From Oscillospiraceae bacterium (GTDB taxonomy: Bacteria; Bacillota; Clostridia; Oscillospirales; Ruminococcaceae), in the NCBI GenBank assembly GCA_019423755.1, contig JAHZAU010000020.1, positions 1 to 40,884 of the forward strand: 40,884 nt of DNA. Direction: 5' to 3'. The notes beneath the pieces are model-generated. The model made no database searches, was not told the DNA's origin, and was given only the letters and a program-made list of their open reading frames with translations. The number at the start of each line of letters is the position of its first letter. Position 1 is the stretch's first letter. Position numbers and translations under genes: made by a program. Positions 1 through 7,413 of this stretch are shown here, piece after piece.

Positions 1-21
1 TTACGGCCTTATAGGCCGCTC

Positions 22-53
22 GTCATGCCACCCCTCTTAGGGGTGGTCATGAC
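22..53. repeat. Inverted repeat just beyond the histidine kinase stop
   Basis: An 8-bp stem (28-35 with 39-46, loop of three bases) is extended by six more pairs (22-27 with 48-53) around a one-base bulge. It lies about 14 bases past the stop codon of the kinase gene. There is no T-tract on the minus strand, so it is not a standard intrinsic terminator; it may be a 3' mRNA-stabilising hairpin. A second short inverted repeat lies at 4-18. The rest of 1-66 shows no gene. Confidence 0.45.
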
Positions 54-66
54 TACGGGGGAGAAG

Positions 67-2046
67 CTACCCCTCTTGGCCGGAGGCCAGGGGGAGGCGC
101 AGAAGGAAGCAGCTGCCCTTTCCGGGCTGGGACTGGGCTTCCACCGTGCCGCTGTGTTCCAGGGCGATGGTGCGGACGATGTACAGCCCCAGGCCGTCGC
201 CGTTCTGCTCGGCCCGGCGGGTGAACCCCGGTTCAAACAGCCGGGGCAGGTCCTCGGCGGGGATGCCCGCGCCGGTGTCCTGGACGCGGATGACCGCCCA
301 GCCGGGCTCCTCTTCCAGGCAGAGGGTGATCGCGCCGTCCTCCGGGGTGAAGGACAGGGCGTTGTAGCACAGGTTTTCCAGCGCCACCCAAAGGCGGTCC
401 CGCTCGCCCCGCACCGTCAGCTCCCGCTGGGGGAGCTGCAGCAGAAAGTCCGGGCCGGAAAGCTCGATATCCGGGCGGTTGCGGGTGTAAAACTGCTGAA
501 GGAAATCGCAAAGGGGGATGCTCTCCCAGTGGGCGGCGGCCCGCTCCCGGCGGGAAAAATCATGGATCACCTCAAAGCGCTCCTTGACGGTACCCACCTG
601 CTGGACCAGCGCGTCCAGGTAGGAGGCGGTCTCCGGGTCCAGCGCCGCGTTGCCGCTTTGCACCAGCTCGGCGTAGCTGCGCAGGGCGGCAAGGGGGTTT
701 TTCAGGTCGTGGAGCAGGTAGGCCAGCAGCTGCTGCCGCTCAAAAAGCAGGTTCTGCACCCGGGCGGTCTGGGAGGCGACCTCCTCTTGGAGATGGGCGG
801 TCAGCCGCTGGTTTTCCCGGTAAAGCAGCACGTTCCGGCGGACCATCAGCGTCGCAAAGCCCACCACCAGGGCAAAGCCGCCGTATTCCGTCAGCCAGGC
901 GCCGCGGATGGGTTCCAGGCGGTTGGCCGTCACGGCGGAGGCCGCCAGCGAAAGGCCGTAAAGCCCGTCGGCAGCCAGAAGGAAGCCCGCCATCGGCCCA
1001 TCGATGCGCAGGGTGCGGAAGGCCAGGACCATCAGGAAAAGCCCCGCCGCCGCCTGCCAGAAAAACAGCACCAAACCGTAGGGATTGATGAAAAAGGGAG
1101 CGCGTGGTAAAATAACCACAGGAAACAGCCCGCAAAAGACGCACATGGCGACGCAGGCCGGGAGCACCGCCTGCCGGAAGATGGGCCGCCGCAGGCTGTT
1201 GGAAAGTTCTCCGGCCAGCAGCACGGCGCAGAGCATGACGATGCTGCCGCAGACGTCTTCCAGGGCAAAAAGCGGGTGCGCCGCGTCCAGCCCCAGCGCC
1301 CGCAGGAAGGGGTAACATACCTTCGGAGCAAACGCCAGGCTCAGCAGCCCCATCCAGCGGGCGGTCCGCTCCTTCCCCCAAAGCCACTGGGACAGATACC
1401 CCAGACCGATGGCCAAGGAGGAGAAGCACAGCACGCCGTAAACGAGCATCCGCGCGGCGAACATCCGGGCGATGGCGGACGGCGTGCCCACCGCAGGCGG
1501 GTAGTACATCCCGGAGTAATAATGGCTGTAATTGGCGCACTGGACCACCAGTTCCACCTGGGAATCAGCCGGCAGGAGATAGACGGTGTCCATAACGCCC
1601 GGCTGGTAGGGCTCCAAGCGGCCCAGCTCCCTCGCCAGCTCCCCGTTGATGTAGACCCGCCCGGCGCAAAGCAGCTCCGGCAGGAAAAGGGCCAGCTCTC
1701 GGGGCTCCCCGGCGTGTTCCAGGGTCAGACGGTAGGTGACACTACCGAAGGGGCTGCCCGTCAAGCCGGACAGGTTGGGGTACTGGCCGATGTAGGTGTG
1801 CTGGGGCTTTGACGGGGAGCCGCTCTCCCAGTGGGAGGGTTCCAGCAGCTGGCCGGGGTAGACCTCCCAGCCGTCCACCAGGAAGGACACCCCGTCCGAT
1901 TGGGCCGGAAGGACGTTGTACCCGTCCCCGCTGGGGAGGGCGGCGGTATATTTGTTGTCAAACCGAAACAGCAGCCCGATGGCGGCTGTCCCCAGCAAGA
2001 AAACAGCGCTCAGAAGAAAGAGGCGGCGTATCCATTGCTTTTTCAT
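67..2046 (-). CDS. Membrane sensor histidine kinase (7TMR-DISM-like)
   Basis: A 659-residue sensor kinase. An N-terminal membrane segment (about 8-27) precedes an extracytoplasmic domain of about 165 residues, then a block of hydrophobic segments (about 195-405) resembling 7TMR-DISM receptors. A coiled-coil linker follows (410-440), then the HisKA dimerisation box HDLKNPL with the phospho-accepting His446. The ATPase domain has N-box Asn558/Asn562, G1 DTGAGIP (590-596) and G2 GDGLGLYI (616-623). It should autophosphorylate in response to an external ligand and signal to the OmpR-type regulator at 3760-4446. The ATG at 2046 is chosen because the longer frame upstream only reads the antisense of a neighbouring repeat tract. 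The ligand is unknown. Confidence 0.9.
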   Translation of the reverse strand: MKKQWIRRLFLLSAVFLLGTAAIGLLFRFDNKYTAALPSGDGYNVLPAQSDGVSFLVDGWEVYPGQLLEPSHWESGSPSKPQHTYIGQYPNLSGLTGSPFGSVTYRLTLEHAGEPRELALFLPELLCAGRVYINGELARELGRLEPYQPGVMDTVYLLPADSQVELVVQCANYSHYYSGMYYPPAVGTPSAIARMFAARMLVYGVLCFSSLAIGLGYLSQWLWGKERTARWMGLLSLAFAPKVCYPFLRALGLDAAHPLFALEDVCGSIVMLCAVLLAGELSNSLRRPIFRQAVLPACVAMCVFCGLFPVVILPRAPFFINPYGLVLFFWQAAAGLFLMVLAFRTLRIDGPMAGFLLAADGLYGLSLAASAVTANRLEPIRGAWLTEYGGFALVVGFATLMVRRNVLLYRENQRLTAHLQEEVASQTARVQNLLFERQQLLAYLLHDLKNPLAALRSYAELVQSGNAALDPETASYLDALVQQVGTVKERFEVIHDFSRRERAAAHWESIPLCDFLQQFYTRNRPDIELSGPDFLLQLPQRELTVRGERDRLWVALENLCYNALSFTPEDGAITLCLEEEPGWAVIRVQDTGAGIPAEDLPRLFEPGFTRRAEQNGDGLGLYIVRTIALEHSGTVEAQSQPGKGSCFLLRLPLASGQEG

Positions 2047-2079
2047 AAACAATACCCCGTAGCAAAAAGACTTCCGCTG

Positions 2080-3720
2080 ATGCGGATGGTGATAAAAGGG
2101 ATGGCCGGGCTTGGCCTGTGGGCCTTGTGCTGGTGCGGGACGCTGGCCTTTGCGGAGGAAAGCCCCCAGCTGCCGCAGCCGGAGCAGTCCCAGCCGGAAC
2201 AGTCTCAACCGGAACAGTCCCAGCCGGAACAATCCCAACCGGAGCAATCCCAGCTAGAGCAGTCCCAGCCGGAACAATCCCAACCGGAATCCCCGCAGAT
2301 CGAGCAGCCGTCCCAAGTGCCGGAATTTTGGGAAAAGTTGGAGAGCTGCACCATCGGCGAGGGGGAGGAGATCAGCTTCACCACCATCTCCCCGGAAAAT
2401 AGCGGCGGCTCGCTGCCCGAGGGCTACTACCCCGGGGAACTGACGGTGGAGGTCACCGGTCCGGTGACCATTGAATCGGGCGGGGCCTTGATGATGGGTC
2501 CCCTTTCCATCGGCGGCCCGGAGGCCAGCCCGGTGCTGTCCGGCGTTGGGCCCATTGTGGTCAAGTCCGGCGGCCGGCTGCGGCTGTCCAGCGTGATCTT
2601 GGAGGCCGGCAGCGAAGGCCCGTTCATTATCCAGGAGCCGGGCGGCTCGGTGGAGCTGCTGCAGACCGAGGCGGAGCCCGGGTTGGTGCAGTGGGCGCCG
2701 CCGCTGGTGAACAACCACGATAAGAACCCGGAGGACCTTTGGCTGGAATCCGGCACCGTGCTGACCCAGGAGCTGCTGCCCCAGCGGATGACGGTCTCCG
2801 TCCAGGAGGAAGGCAGGGAGGAGGACCGGGAAGTAGCCCTTTCCTGGGACCTGAGCGCCTACGACGGCCAAACGGAGGGGGAGCTTGTCCTGTCGGGACA
2901 GTTTTTGGACGAAGCCGGTCAGCCGCTGGCCAGCGCCCTTCCGCTGGAACTGACGGTCCATTGGTACACCCCCGAGGAACTGGCGGTGTCCGATGCCGTC
3001 TGGAAGGGGAGCGGCGTCCCCAGCGTCCAGCTGACGGTGGAAAATATGCCGGAAGGGGCGGACATTTGGGGGGAGGTCTCCGCCGACCAGGGCAAAACCT
3101 GGGAACGCTGGGACCAGGAGGACTGGTTCTTCCTGGTACCGGAGGTGAACGGCCGGACGGTGTGCGTCTTCCAGCTGCCGGACGACACCCCCCGGATGTT
3201 CCGGGTAAAGGCCTATGACCCCCAGGCGCAGCGTCATTGGAGCTCCCAGGCGTTTGCGCTCCAACCGGAGGAGAGCGGCGACAGCGAAGGCAACCGCGGC
3301 GGAAGCACCGCCCCCACGTCCCCGGAGCGGGACCCGGAACCGGCGGAACGCCCCTCCCAGGAGGAAGCGGCCCAGCCGGAGACCATCGTCCCCCAGCCGG
3401 AACCCCCGGCCCAGGAGCCGGAGACGGCAGAGCAGCCGTCCTCCAACGATGCAGCTGCCCCAGAGGCAGAAGGAGCGGTGGAAGCCTCCGCCCCGCCGCA
3501 GGACCCTGCTGCGGAGCCGGAGGACTCAAACGAAGAATCCGACGCCTCTTTGCCGGAGACAGAGCCGGAACCGGCCCCGCCTTCCCAGGAGGAGACAGCG
3601 CCCGCTCCCCAGCCGGAGCCTTCCGGCAGCAGCCAGGCCCTTTGGGTAGCGGCAGGCGCTGCGGTGTGTGCAGCGGTGGGTGTGGCTGCCGCCAAAGGCC
3701 CCATGCCTTGGAAAAAATAA
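2080..3720 (+). CDS. Repeat-containing surface protein with C-terminal membrane anchor
   Basis: An exported protein of about 546 residues with no recognised family. A signal peptide (about 1-25, ending near AFA-EE) is followed by a QPEQS pentapeptide tract, a beta-rich folded region without cysteines (about 85-410), a long Pro/Glu/Ala/Ser-rich stalk (about 415-520) and a C-terminal hydrophobic helix ending in Trp-Lys-Lys. This architecture suggests a projecting wall or membrane protein. An LPETE string in the stalk is too far from the helix to be a normal sortase signal. The start is uncertain: ATGs at 2080, 2086 and 2101 are in frame and none has a strong ribosome site. The gene is divergent from the kinase by 33 bp and ends at a terminator against the regulator, so it may belong to that signalling unit. 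Confidence 0.75.
   Translation: MRMVIKGMAGLGLWALCWCGTLAFAEESPQLPQPEQSQPEQSQPEQSQPEQSQPEQSQLEQSQPEQSQPESPQIEQPSQVPEFWEKLESCTIGEGEEISFTTISPENSGGSLPEGYYPGELTVEVTGPVTIESGGALMMGPLSIGGPEASPVLSGVGPIVVKSGGRLRLSSVILEAGSEGPFIIQEPGGSVELLQTEAEPGLVQWAPPLVNNHDKNPEDLWLESGTVLTQELLPQRMTVSVQEEGREEDREVALSWDLSAYDGQTEGELVLSGQFLDEAGQPLASALPLELTVHWYTPEELAVSDAVWKGSGVPSVQLTVENMPEGADIWGEVSADQGKTWERWDQEDWFFLVPEVNGRTVCVFQLPDDTPRMFRVKAYDPQAQRHWSSQAFALQPEESGDSEGNRGGSTAPTSPERDPEPAERPSQEEAAQPETIVPQPEPPAQEPETAEQPSSNDAAAPEAEGAVEASAPPQDPAAEPEDSNEESDASLPETEPEPAPPSQEETAPAPQPEPSGSSQALWVAAGAAVCAAVGVAAAKGPMPWKK
2176..2295 (+). repeat. 15-bp tandem repeat encoding QPEQS
   Basis: Seven near-identical 15-bp units (2176-2280) and one degenerate unit (2281-2295) encode the pentapeptide Gln-Pro-Glu-Gln-Ser. 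Units differ mainly at synonymous positions, with one Leu for Pro, so selection keeps the peptide. The tract forms a flexible linker just after the signal peptide. It leaves the antisense strand open, which falsely lengthens the kinase reading frame. Confidence 0.95.
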
Positions 3721-3733
3721 AAGCGAACTTCGT

Positions 3734-3761
3734 GCCCCGGACTGGTTCCGGGGGCTTTTTT
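3734..3761 (+). terminator. Intrinsic terminator of the surface protein gene
   Basis: A GC-rich stem (3734-3741 with 3747-3755, one bulged base) is followed by six T. It begins 13 bases after the surface protein stop and its T-tract touches the stop codon of the convergent response regulator. Confidence 0.85.
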
Positions 3762-4446
3762 ATGCTTGTTTCTCCGAGCGGAAGCGGTATCCCTTGCGGC
3801 GGATCGTTTCGATGTAGTTTTCCCCGGGGCAGAGCAGGTCCAGCTTCTGCCGCACCCGCGCCATGCAGACCTGGATGTTGTGCAGGCTCTGGTTGATGGG
3901 GGACTTCCACACCCCGTTATAAAGCTGCTCGTAGGAGAACACCTGCCCGGGATTGCGGGCCAAAAAGGCCAGCAGGTCAAACTCCAGGGTGGTGAAGGAG
4001 GCGGTGGCGCCTTGGTAGCGCACCTGGCGCAGGCCCAGGTCGATCTCCAGCGGGCCGAACTGCAGCACCTCCCCGGCCTGGAAGTGGCGGGAGCCCTCGA
4101 TGCGCAGCCGCAGCCGCAGTTCCAGCTCCACCAGGGAGTAGGGCTTGCCCAGGTAGTCGTCCCCTCCGGCCATCAGGCCGCGGATGCGGTCGTCCGGTTC
4201 GGCAAAGGCGGAAAGGAAGAGCACCGGGACGCTGCTGGTCTCCCGCAGGCGGCGGCAGACGCTGACGCCGTCCATCCCCGGCATGTCCACGTCCAGGATC
4301 ACCGCATCCAGCGCGGCGGTAGCGGCGATGGAAAGAGCGTCGGCGCCGTTTTTGGCGGCAAAGACCTCATAGCCCCTTTGGGTGAGGTAGGTTTGGTTGG
4401 CAATCAAAATATGGGGATCATCGTCCACCAGCAATACGCGATACAT
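3760..4446 (-). CDS. OmpR/PhoB-family response regulator
   Basis: A 228-residue regulator with an N-terminal receiver domain: acidic pocket Asp8-10, phospho-acceptor Asp52 in LDVDMPGMDG, Ser79 and Lys101. The C-terminal winged-helix domain (about 130-225) ends in the typical ETIRRKGYRF wing. The obvious partner is the kinase at 67-2046 on the same strand, although the surface protein gene lies between them on the other strand. The start has an AAAGGAGG site (about 4450-4458). The gene is divergent from the SipW operon with 155 bp between starts, so that operon and the surface protein gene are the natural candidate targets; that is inference. Confidence 0.93.
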   Translation of the reverse strand: MYRVLLVDDDPHILIANQTYLTQRGYEVFAAKNGADALSIAATAALDAVILDVDMPGMDGVSVCRRLRETSSVPVLFLSAFAEPDDRIRGLMAGGDDYLGKPYSLVELELRLRLRIEGSRHFQAGEVLQFGPLEIDLGLRQVRYQGATASFTTLEFDLLAFLARNPGQVFSYEQLYNGVWKSPINQSLHNIQVCMARVRQKLDLLCPGENYIETIRRKGYRFRSEKQA

Positions 4447-4469
4447 AGCGGCCTCCTTTGCTTTTTCTG

Positions 4470-4475
4470 ATTATA
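4470..4475 (-). promoter_or_regulatory. Possible -10 box of the response regulator gene
   Basis: Read on the minus strand this is a perfect TATAAT, 24 bases from the start codon. No good -35 hexamer lies 17 bases upstream, as expected for a promoter that needs an activator, possibly the regulator itself. Confidence 0.4.
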
Positions 4476-4503
4476 TCATATCATACGGGAAAGACCAGAA
4501 AAA

Positions 4504-4519
4504 TCACAGCCGCGTCACA
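4504..4519 (+). promoter_or_regulatory. Direct repeat with 11-base spacing, candidate regulator site
   Basis: The pentamer TCACA occurs at 4504-4508 and 4515-4519, exactly 11 bases apart. PhoB/OmpR-family regulators bind head-to-tail half-sites spaced 11 bases. The repeat lies in the divergent region between regulator and operon, about 13 bases upstream of a weak possible -35 (CTGGAA, 4532-4537) paired with TATCAT (4556-4561). Five-base repeats arise easily by chance, so this is tentative. Confidence 0.3.
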
Positions 4520-4601
4520 TTTTTCAAAACCCTGGAAACGAGGATGTTTTTTCGCTATCATGGGGATAAAGCAGCAAAACTGCCTGAAAGGAGGAGATGG
4601 C

Positions 4602-5273
4602 ATGAAAGGCCGAAAGAAAACCCGCTCCGGGACGGCCCGGCCTGCGCGGCTGGGTACGGCGGTGGGCGCTTTGGTGTGCGGGGTGCTGGGCGTTTTGCTC
4701 ATCTGCAACCTGGCGATCCTGGTGCAGAGCGCATTCTCACGGGAAAAGCCGCCCTCTATCCTGGGGGTCACCCCCATGGTGGTGCTTTCCGGCTCCATGA
4801 GCGGGCAGCAGGAGGGCCACATCGAGGTGGGGGATCTGGTGTTCGCCCGCCGGGTGGACCCCCAGTCGCTTCAGGTGGGGGATGTGATCAGCTATATGGC
4901 GGACGGCAGCGCCGTTACCCACCGCATCACTTCCATTTCCACCGGCGAGGACGGGCTCCTGCAGTTTACCACCAAGGGTGACGCCAACAATGCGGAGGAC
5001 ACCCAGCCGGTAAGCCAGGAGCAGCTCATCGGGCGCTTTGCCGGCCGGCTGCCGCGGGTAGGGGATTTTGCCCTGTTTTTGCAGCAGCCGCTGGGGATGC
5101 TGCTGTTCGTGGGGGTGCCGCTGGCGGGCTGCCTGGCTTATGACGCCATTTCCCGCCGCCGCGCCGCCCGGGAGACGGAGCAGGAGCTTTCCCGCCTGCG
5201 GGCGCTGGCGGGTGTGGGCGGACAAGGTCCGGCCCTCCCCGACCGGCAGGACAGAAAAAACACCGTTGGATAA
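4602..5273 (+). CDS. sipW: SipW-type signal peptidase I (first copy)
   Basis: A 223-residue ER/archaeal-type signal peptidase that removes signal peptides from a dedicated set of exported proteins. One membrane segment lies at about 20-43 and another at about 160-180, followed by a charged tail. The catalytic Ser65 is in VVLSGSMSG, His107 in VTHRI replaces the lysine of the bacterial type, and Asp127 lies in KGDANN. Ser-His and His-Asp spacings match SipW. The ATG at 4602 has a strong AAAGGAGG site. It is first of six genes on this strand, 15 bp ahead of its likely first substrate. No gene for a TapA-like partner precedes it. Confidence 0.93.
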   Translation: MKGRKKTRSGTARPARLGTAVGALVCGVLGVLLICNLAILVQSAFSREKPPSILGVTPMVVLSGSMSGQQEGHIEVGDLVFARRVDPQSLQVGDVISYMADGSAVTHRITSISTGEDGLLQFTTKGDANNAEDTQPVSQEQLIGRFAGRLPRVGDFALFLQQPLGMLLFVGVPLAGCLAYDAISRRRAARETEQELSRLRALAGVGGQGPALPDRQDRKNTVG

Positions 5274-5288
5274 GGAGGTCAACTTGGG

Positions 5289-6002
5289 ATGAAAACAAAC
5301 AGATGGATGCGTGCGACCGGGGCTTTGCTGGTGCTGACCCTGGCTACTTTCGGATTTGTAGGCGGTACCTTCGCCAAGTATGTCAGTGAGGGCGATGGGG
5401 AGGACTCCGCCCGCGTGGCCAAATGGGGCGTAACAGTCGAGGTCACCGGTGACGGCTTCCAAACCCAATACGGGAAGAATGATATAAACTCTAAAGTGGA
5501 TGGTGATACCGTCATTTCCAGCACCGAAGAAAAGGTCGTCGCCCCGGGCACCAAAGGTACCTTCGGCGGCGTCAAAATCACCGGTACCCCGGAGGTGGCG
5601 GTCGAAATTGTGACCACGGCCACGGTAGACCTTTCCGGCTGGAATGTAGCAGATGGTAACGAATTTTACTGCCCGCTGAAGTTTACTATTGGTGATAAAA
5701 CTATCAATGGTTTGGACTATTCCAAGGACGAAGCCGGCGGAGAGAACAGCTTTGAGAGTGATATCGCAGAAGCCATTCATGATGCCACCACCCGAGAGGT
5801 AGAAGCGGGTGAAAACCTGAGTGAAAAAGGCAACGACATCCAGTATAGCTGGGAGTGGCCGTTTGAAAAAGGTACGGGCACAGCTGCCAACCAGGATGAC
5901 ATACTGGACACCAAGCTGGGCAACAACGCCGCGGACAGAGACACCAGCAACGACCCGAAAATCAGCATAACGGTCAACACCAAGGTGACCCAGATCAACT
6001 AA
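5289..6002 (+). CDS. SipW-dependent TasA/BsaA-like matrix or pilin protein
   Basis: A 237-residue exported protein. The short signal peptide ends in GGTFAKYVS, the pattern recognised by SipW peptidases. The mature part has no cysteine-rich or enzymatic motif and looks like an all-beta structural domain. It shares the string EEKVVAPGTK and a later W-x-W ... DT-x-LGN-x-A pattern with the next gene product. TasA (Bacillus) and BsaA (Clostridium perfringens) proteins of this type polymerise into matrix fibres. It is probably the main fibre subunit. Two 60-base stretches inside the gene (5461-5520, 5641-5700) are only 38% GC by count, well below the surroundings. An AAGGAGG site precedes the ATG. 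Confidence 0.82.
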   Translation: MKTNRWMRATGALLVLTLATFGFVGGTFAKYVSEGDGEDSARVAKWGVTVEVTGDGFQTQYGKNDINSKVDGDTVISSTEEKVVAPGTKGTFGGVKITGTPEVAVEIVTTATVDLSGWNVADGNEFYCPLKFTIGDKTINGLDYSKDEAGGENSFESDIAEAIHDATTREVEAGENLSEKGNDIQYSWEWPFEKGTGTAANQDDILDTKLGNNAADRDTSNDPKISITVNTKVTQIN

Positions 6003-6057
6003 TCCCGCAGCCGGCGTCTTGACTATGCGGAGCGAACACAAAAAAGGGGGGATGGAC

Positions 6058-6936
6058 ATGGGAAACACAGGACATAGAAAAACGGGGCTGCTCCCGCTGG
6101 GGCTGGCGCTCGGCCTGCTGCTGGCGGCGGTCTTCCCCTGTACAGTGGAAGCCACCTACGCAGGCCCCAGCGATTCCCCGGACCATATCCTCACCTACAC
6201 CACCGGCGCCCTCACCTGGGACAGTGCTACCGGCATCGACCCCAACGGCTCGGCGCGGCTGGAACTGTTTTCCCAAAGCTACCAGAACGTCCAGTCCCAA
6301 AACGAGGAGAAGGTGGTTGCCCCCGGTACCGAAAACCGCAGCGTCGTCCGCCTGAAAAACGACGTGTCCCACCCCATCCAGTATGTGGCGGTGATGTACC
6401 GAATCCAGGAGGAACCGGACCTTCCGGTAGCCCCGGTACTGGCGGGAGCGGGCTTTGCCGAAACGGAGGACTACCCCCTGCCCGACGGCATCACCGAGGA
6501 CCAGGTGGTCCGGGCGGTGACCGGGACGGTCCCCGGCGGGCAGCTGCAGGATTTTGAGCTGCTTTGGAGCTGGAACTACTACGAAAGCGACCAGCGGGAC
6601 CAGGTGGACACGGCGCTGGGCAACCGGGCCGCCTGGTTCACCCCCGATGAGGTGACGGCGGGGCTGTATGTGGTGGTCGTGGAGGACGACGGCCCTCCGC
6701 CCACAGACCCGGAAGACCCCGAAGGCCCAGAGGAACCGGAAGACCCGGGTGACCCCGAAGACCCGGCCCCGCCTTTGGACCCGGTGGAAAAGAAGGAGCC
6801 CAAGCCCACCTACCGTCTGCCGGAGGTGCCCAACACCGGTGCAGACCGTTCCACCCCGCTGAAACTGACGCTTGCCGTCTTGAGTATGGCGGCGGCGCTG
6901 CGGCTGCTTTCCGGCGGGCGGGGAGACCGGGAATGA
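6058..6936 (+). CDS. SipW-dependent TasA/BsaA-like protein with sortase-like tail
   Basis: About 293 residues from ATG 6058, about 8 bases behind an AGGGGGG ribosome site; ATG 6052 is too close to it. The signal peptide ends near VEATYAG. The folded domain carries EEKVVAPGT and the W-x-W ... DT-x-LGN pattern shared with the preceding protein, so the two are probably paralogues. A Pro/Glu/Asp/Gly-rich spacer leads to PEVPNTGAD, a hydrophobic stretch and an arginine-containing tail, which is the layout of a sortase sorting signal with V in place of L. It may anchor the fibre to the wall. No sortase gene is in the window. Its stop overlaps the start of the next gene by 4 bp. Confidence 0.8.
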   Translation: MGNTGHRKTGLLPLGLALGLLLAAVFPCTVEATYAGPSDSPDHILTYTTGALTWDSATGIDPNGSARLELFSQSYQNVQSQNEEKVVAPGTENRSVVRLKNDVSHPIQYVAVMYRIQEEPDLPVAPVLAGAGFAETEDYPLPDGITEDQVVRAVTGTVPGGQLQDFELLWSWNYYESDQRDQVDTALGNRAAWFTPDEVTAGLYVVVVEDDGPPPTDPEDPEGPEEPEDPGDPEDPAPPLDPVEKKEPKPTYRLPEVPNTGADRSTPLKLTLAVLSMAAALRLLSGGRGDRE

Positions 6937-7397
6937 GGGCGCTGCTCCGGGCCTTTTCCCTGGGGATGAGCCTGCTGCTGGCAGCGCTGTTGGGCGCGGC
7001 GCTCTTTTTGCTGGTGTCGCCGGACTATTCTGCGGCGGCGGTGGTCTCCGGCAGCATGGAGCCGGCCTTATCGGTGGGCGACCTGGTGGTGATACACGCC
7101 GAGGCGAGCTACCGCCCGGGGGATATCCTCACCTTCCAAAGCCAGGGCCAGTGGGTGACCCACCGCCTGGTGAAAGAGACCAAGGAGGGCCTTTGGACCC
7201 AAGGGGACGCCAACCCTGTCCCCGACCCTCAGCCCGCAGCCCCGGAACAGGTGGTGGGAAAGGTAGTGACCCGGGTGCCGGGGATCGGCTTTGTAGCGGG
7301 CTACCTGCGCACCCCATCGGGAAGGCTGGCGCTGCTGGCCTTGGGGGGCCTGCTGGTGGTGTTCTCCGTTTTTTCTCGTAAGGAACAGCTTCGGTAA
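6933..7397 (+). CDS. SipW-type signal peptidase I (second copy)
   Basis: A compact 154-residue signal peptidase of the ER/SipW type. It has a membrane segment at about 9-28, catalytic Ser41 in VVSGSMEP, His77 in WVTHRL, Asp92 in QGDAN and a C-terminal membrane segment (about 131-147). It is about 70 residues shorter than the first copy, with a shorter His-Asp spacing and no cytoplasmic tail. It overlaps the upstream gene as ATGA, so the two are translationally coupled, which suggests a specific link to that substrate or to the two that follow. Two such peptidases in one operon is unusual. Confidence 0.92.
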   Translation: MRALLRAFSLGMSLLLAALLGAALFLLVSPDYSAAAVVSGSMEPALSVGDLVVIHAEASYRPGDILTFQSQGQWVTHRLVKETKEGLWTQGDANPVPDPQPAAPEQVVGKVVTRVPGIGFVAGYLRTPSGRLALLALGGLLVVFSVFSRKEQLR

Positions 7398-7413
7398 AAG
7401 GAGGAGGGATCTT

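Noticed and set aside
2047..2247. N-terminal extension of the histidine kinase
   Set aside because: The added residues are Leu/Arg/Gly/Phe repeats that merely read the antisense of the QPEQS tract; the ATG at 2046 starts a normal membrane segment.
3550..3570. LPETE as sortase signal in the surface protein
   Set aside because: It lies within the acidic stalk, over 25 residues before the hydrophobic helix, and lacks Thr-Gly; the helix with Lys-Lys end looks like a plain membrane anchor.
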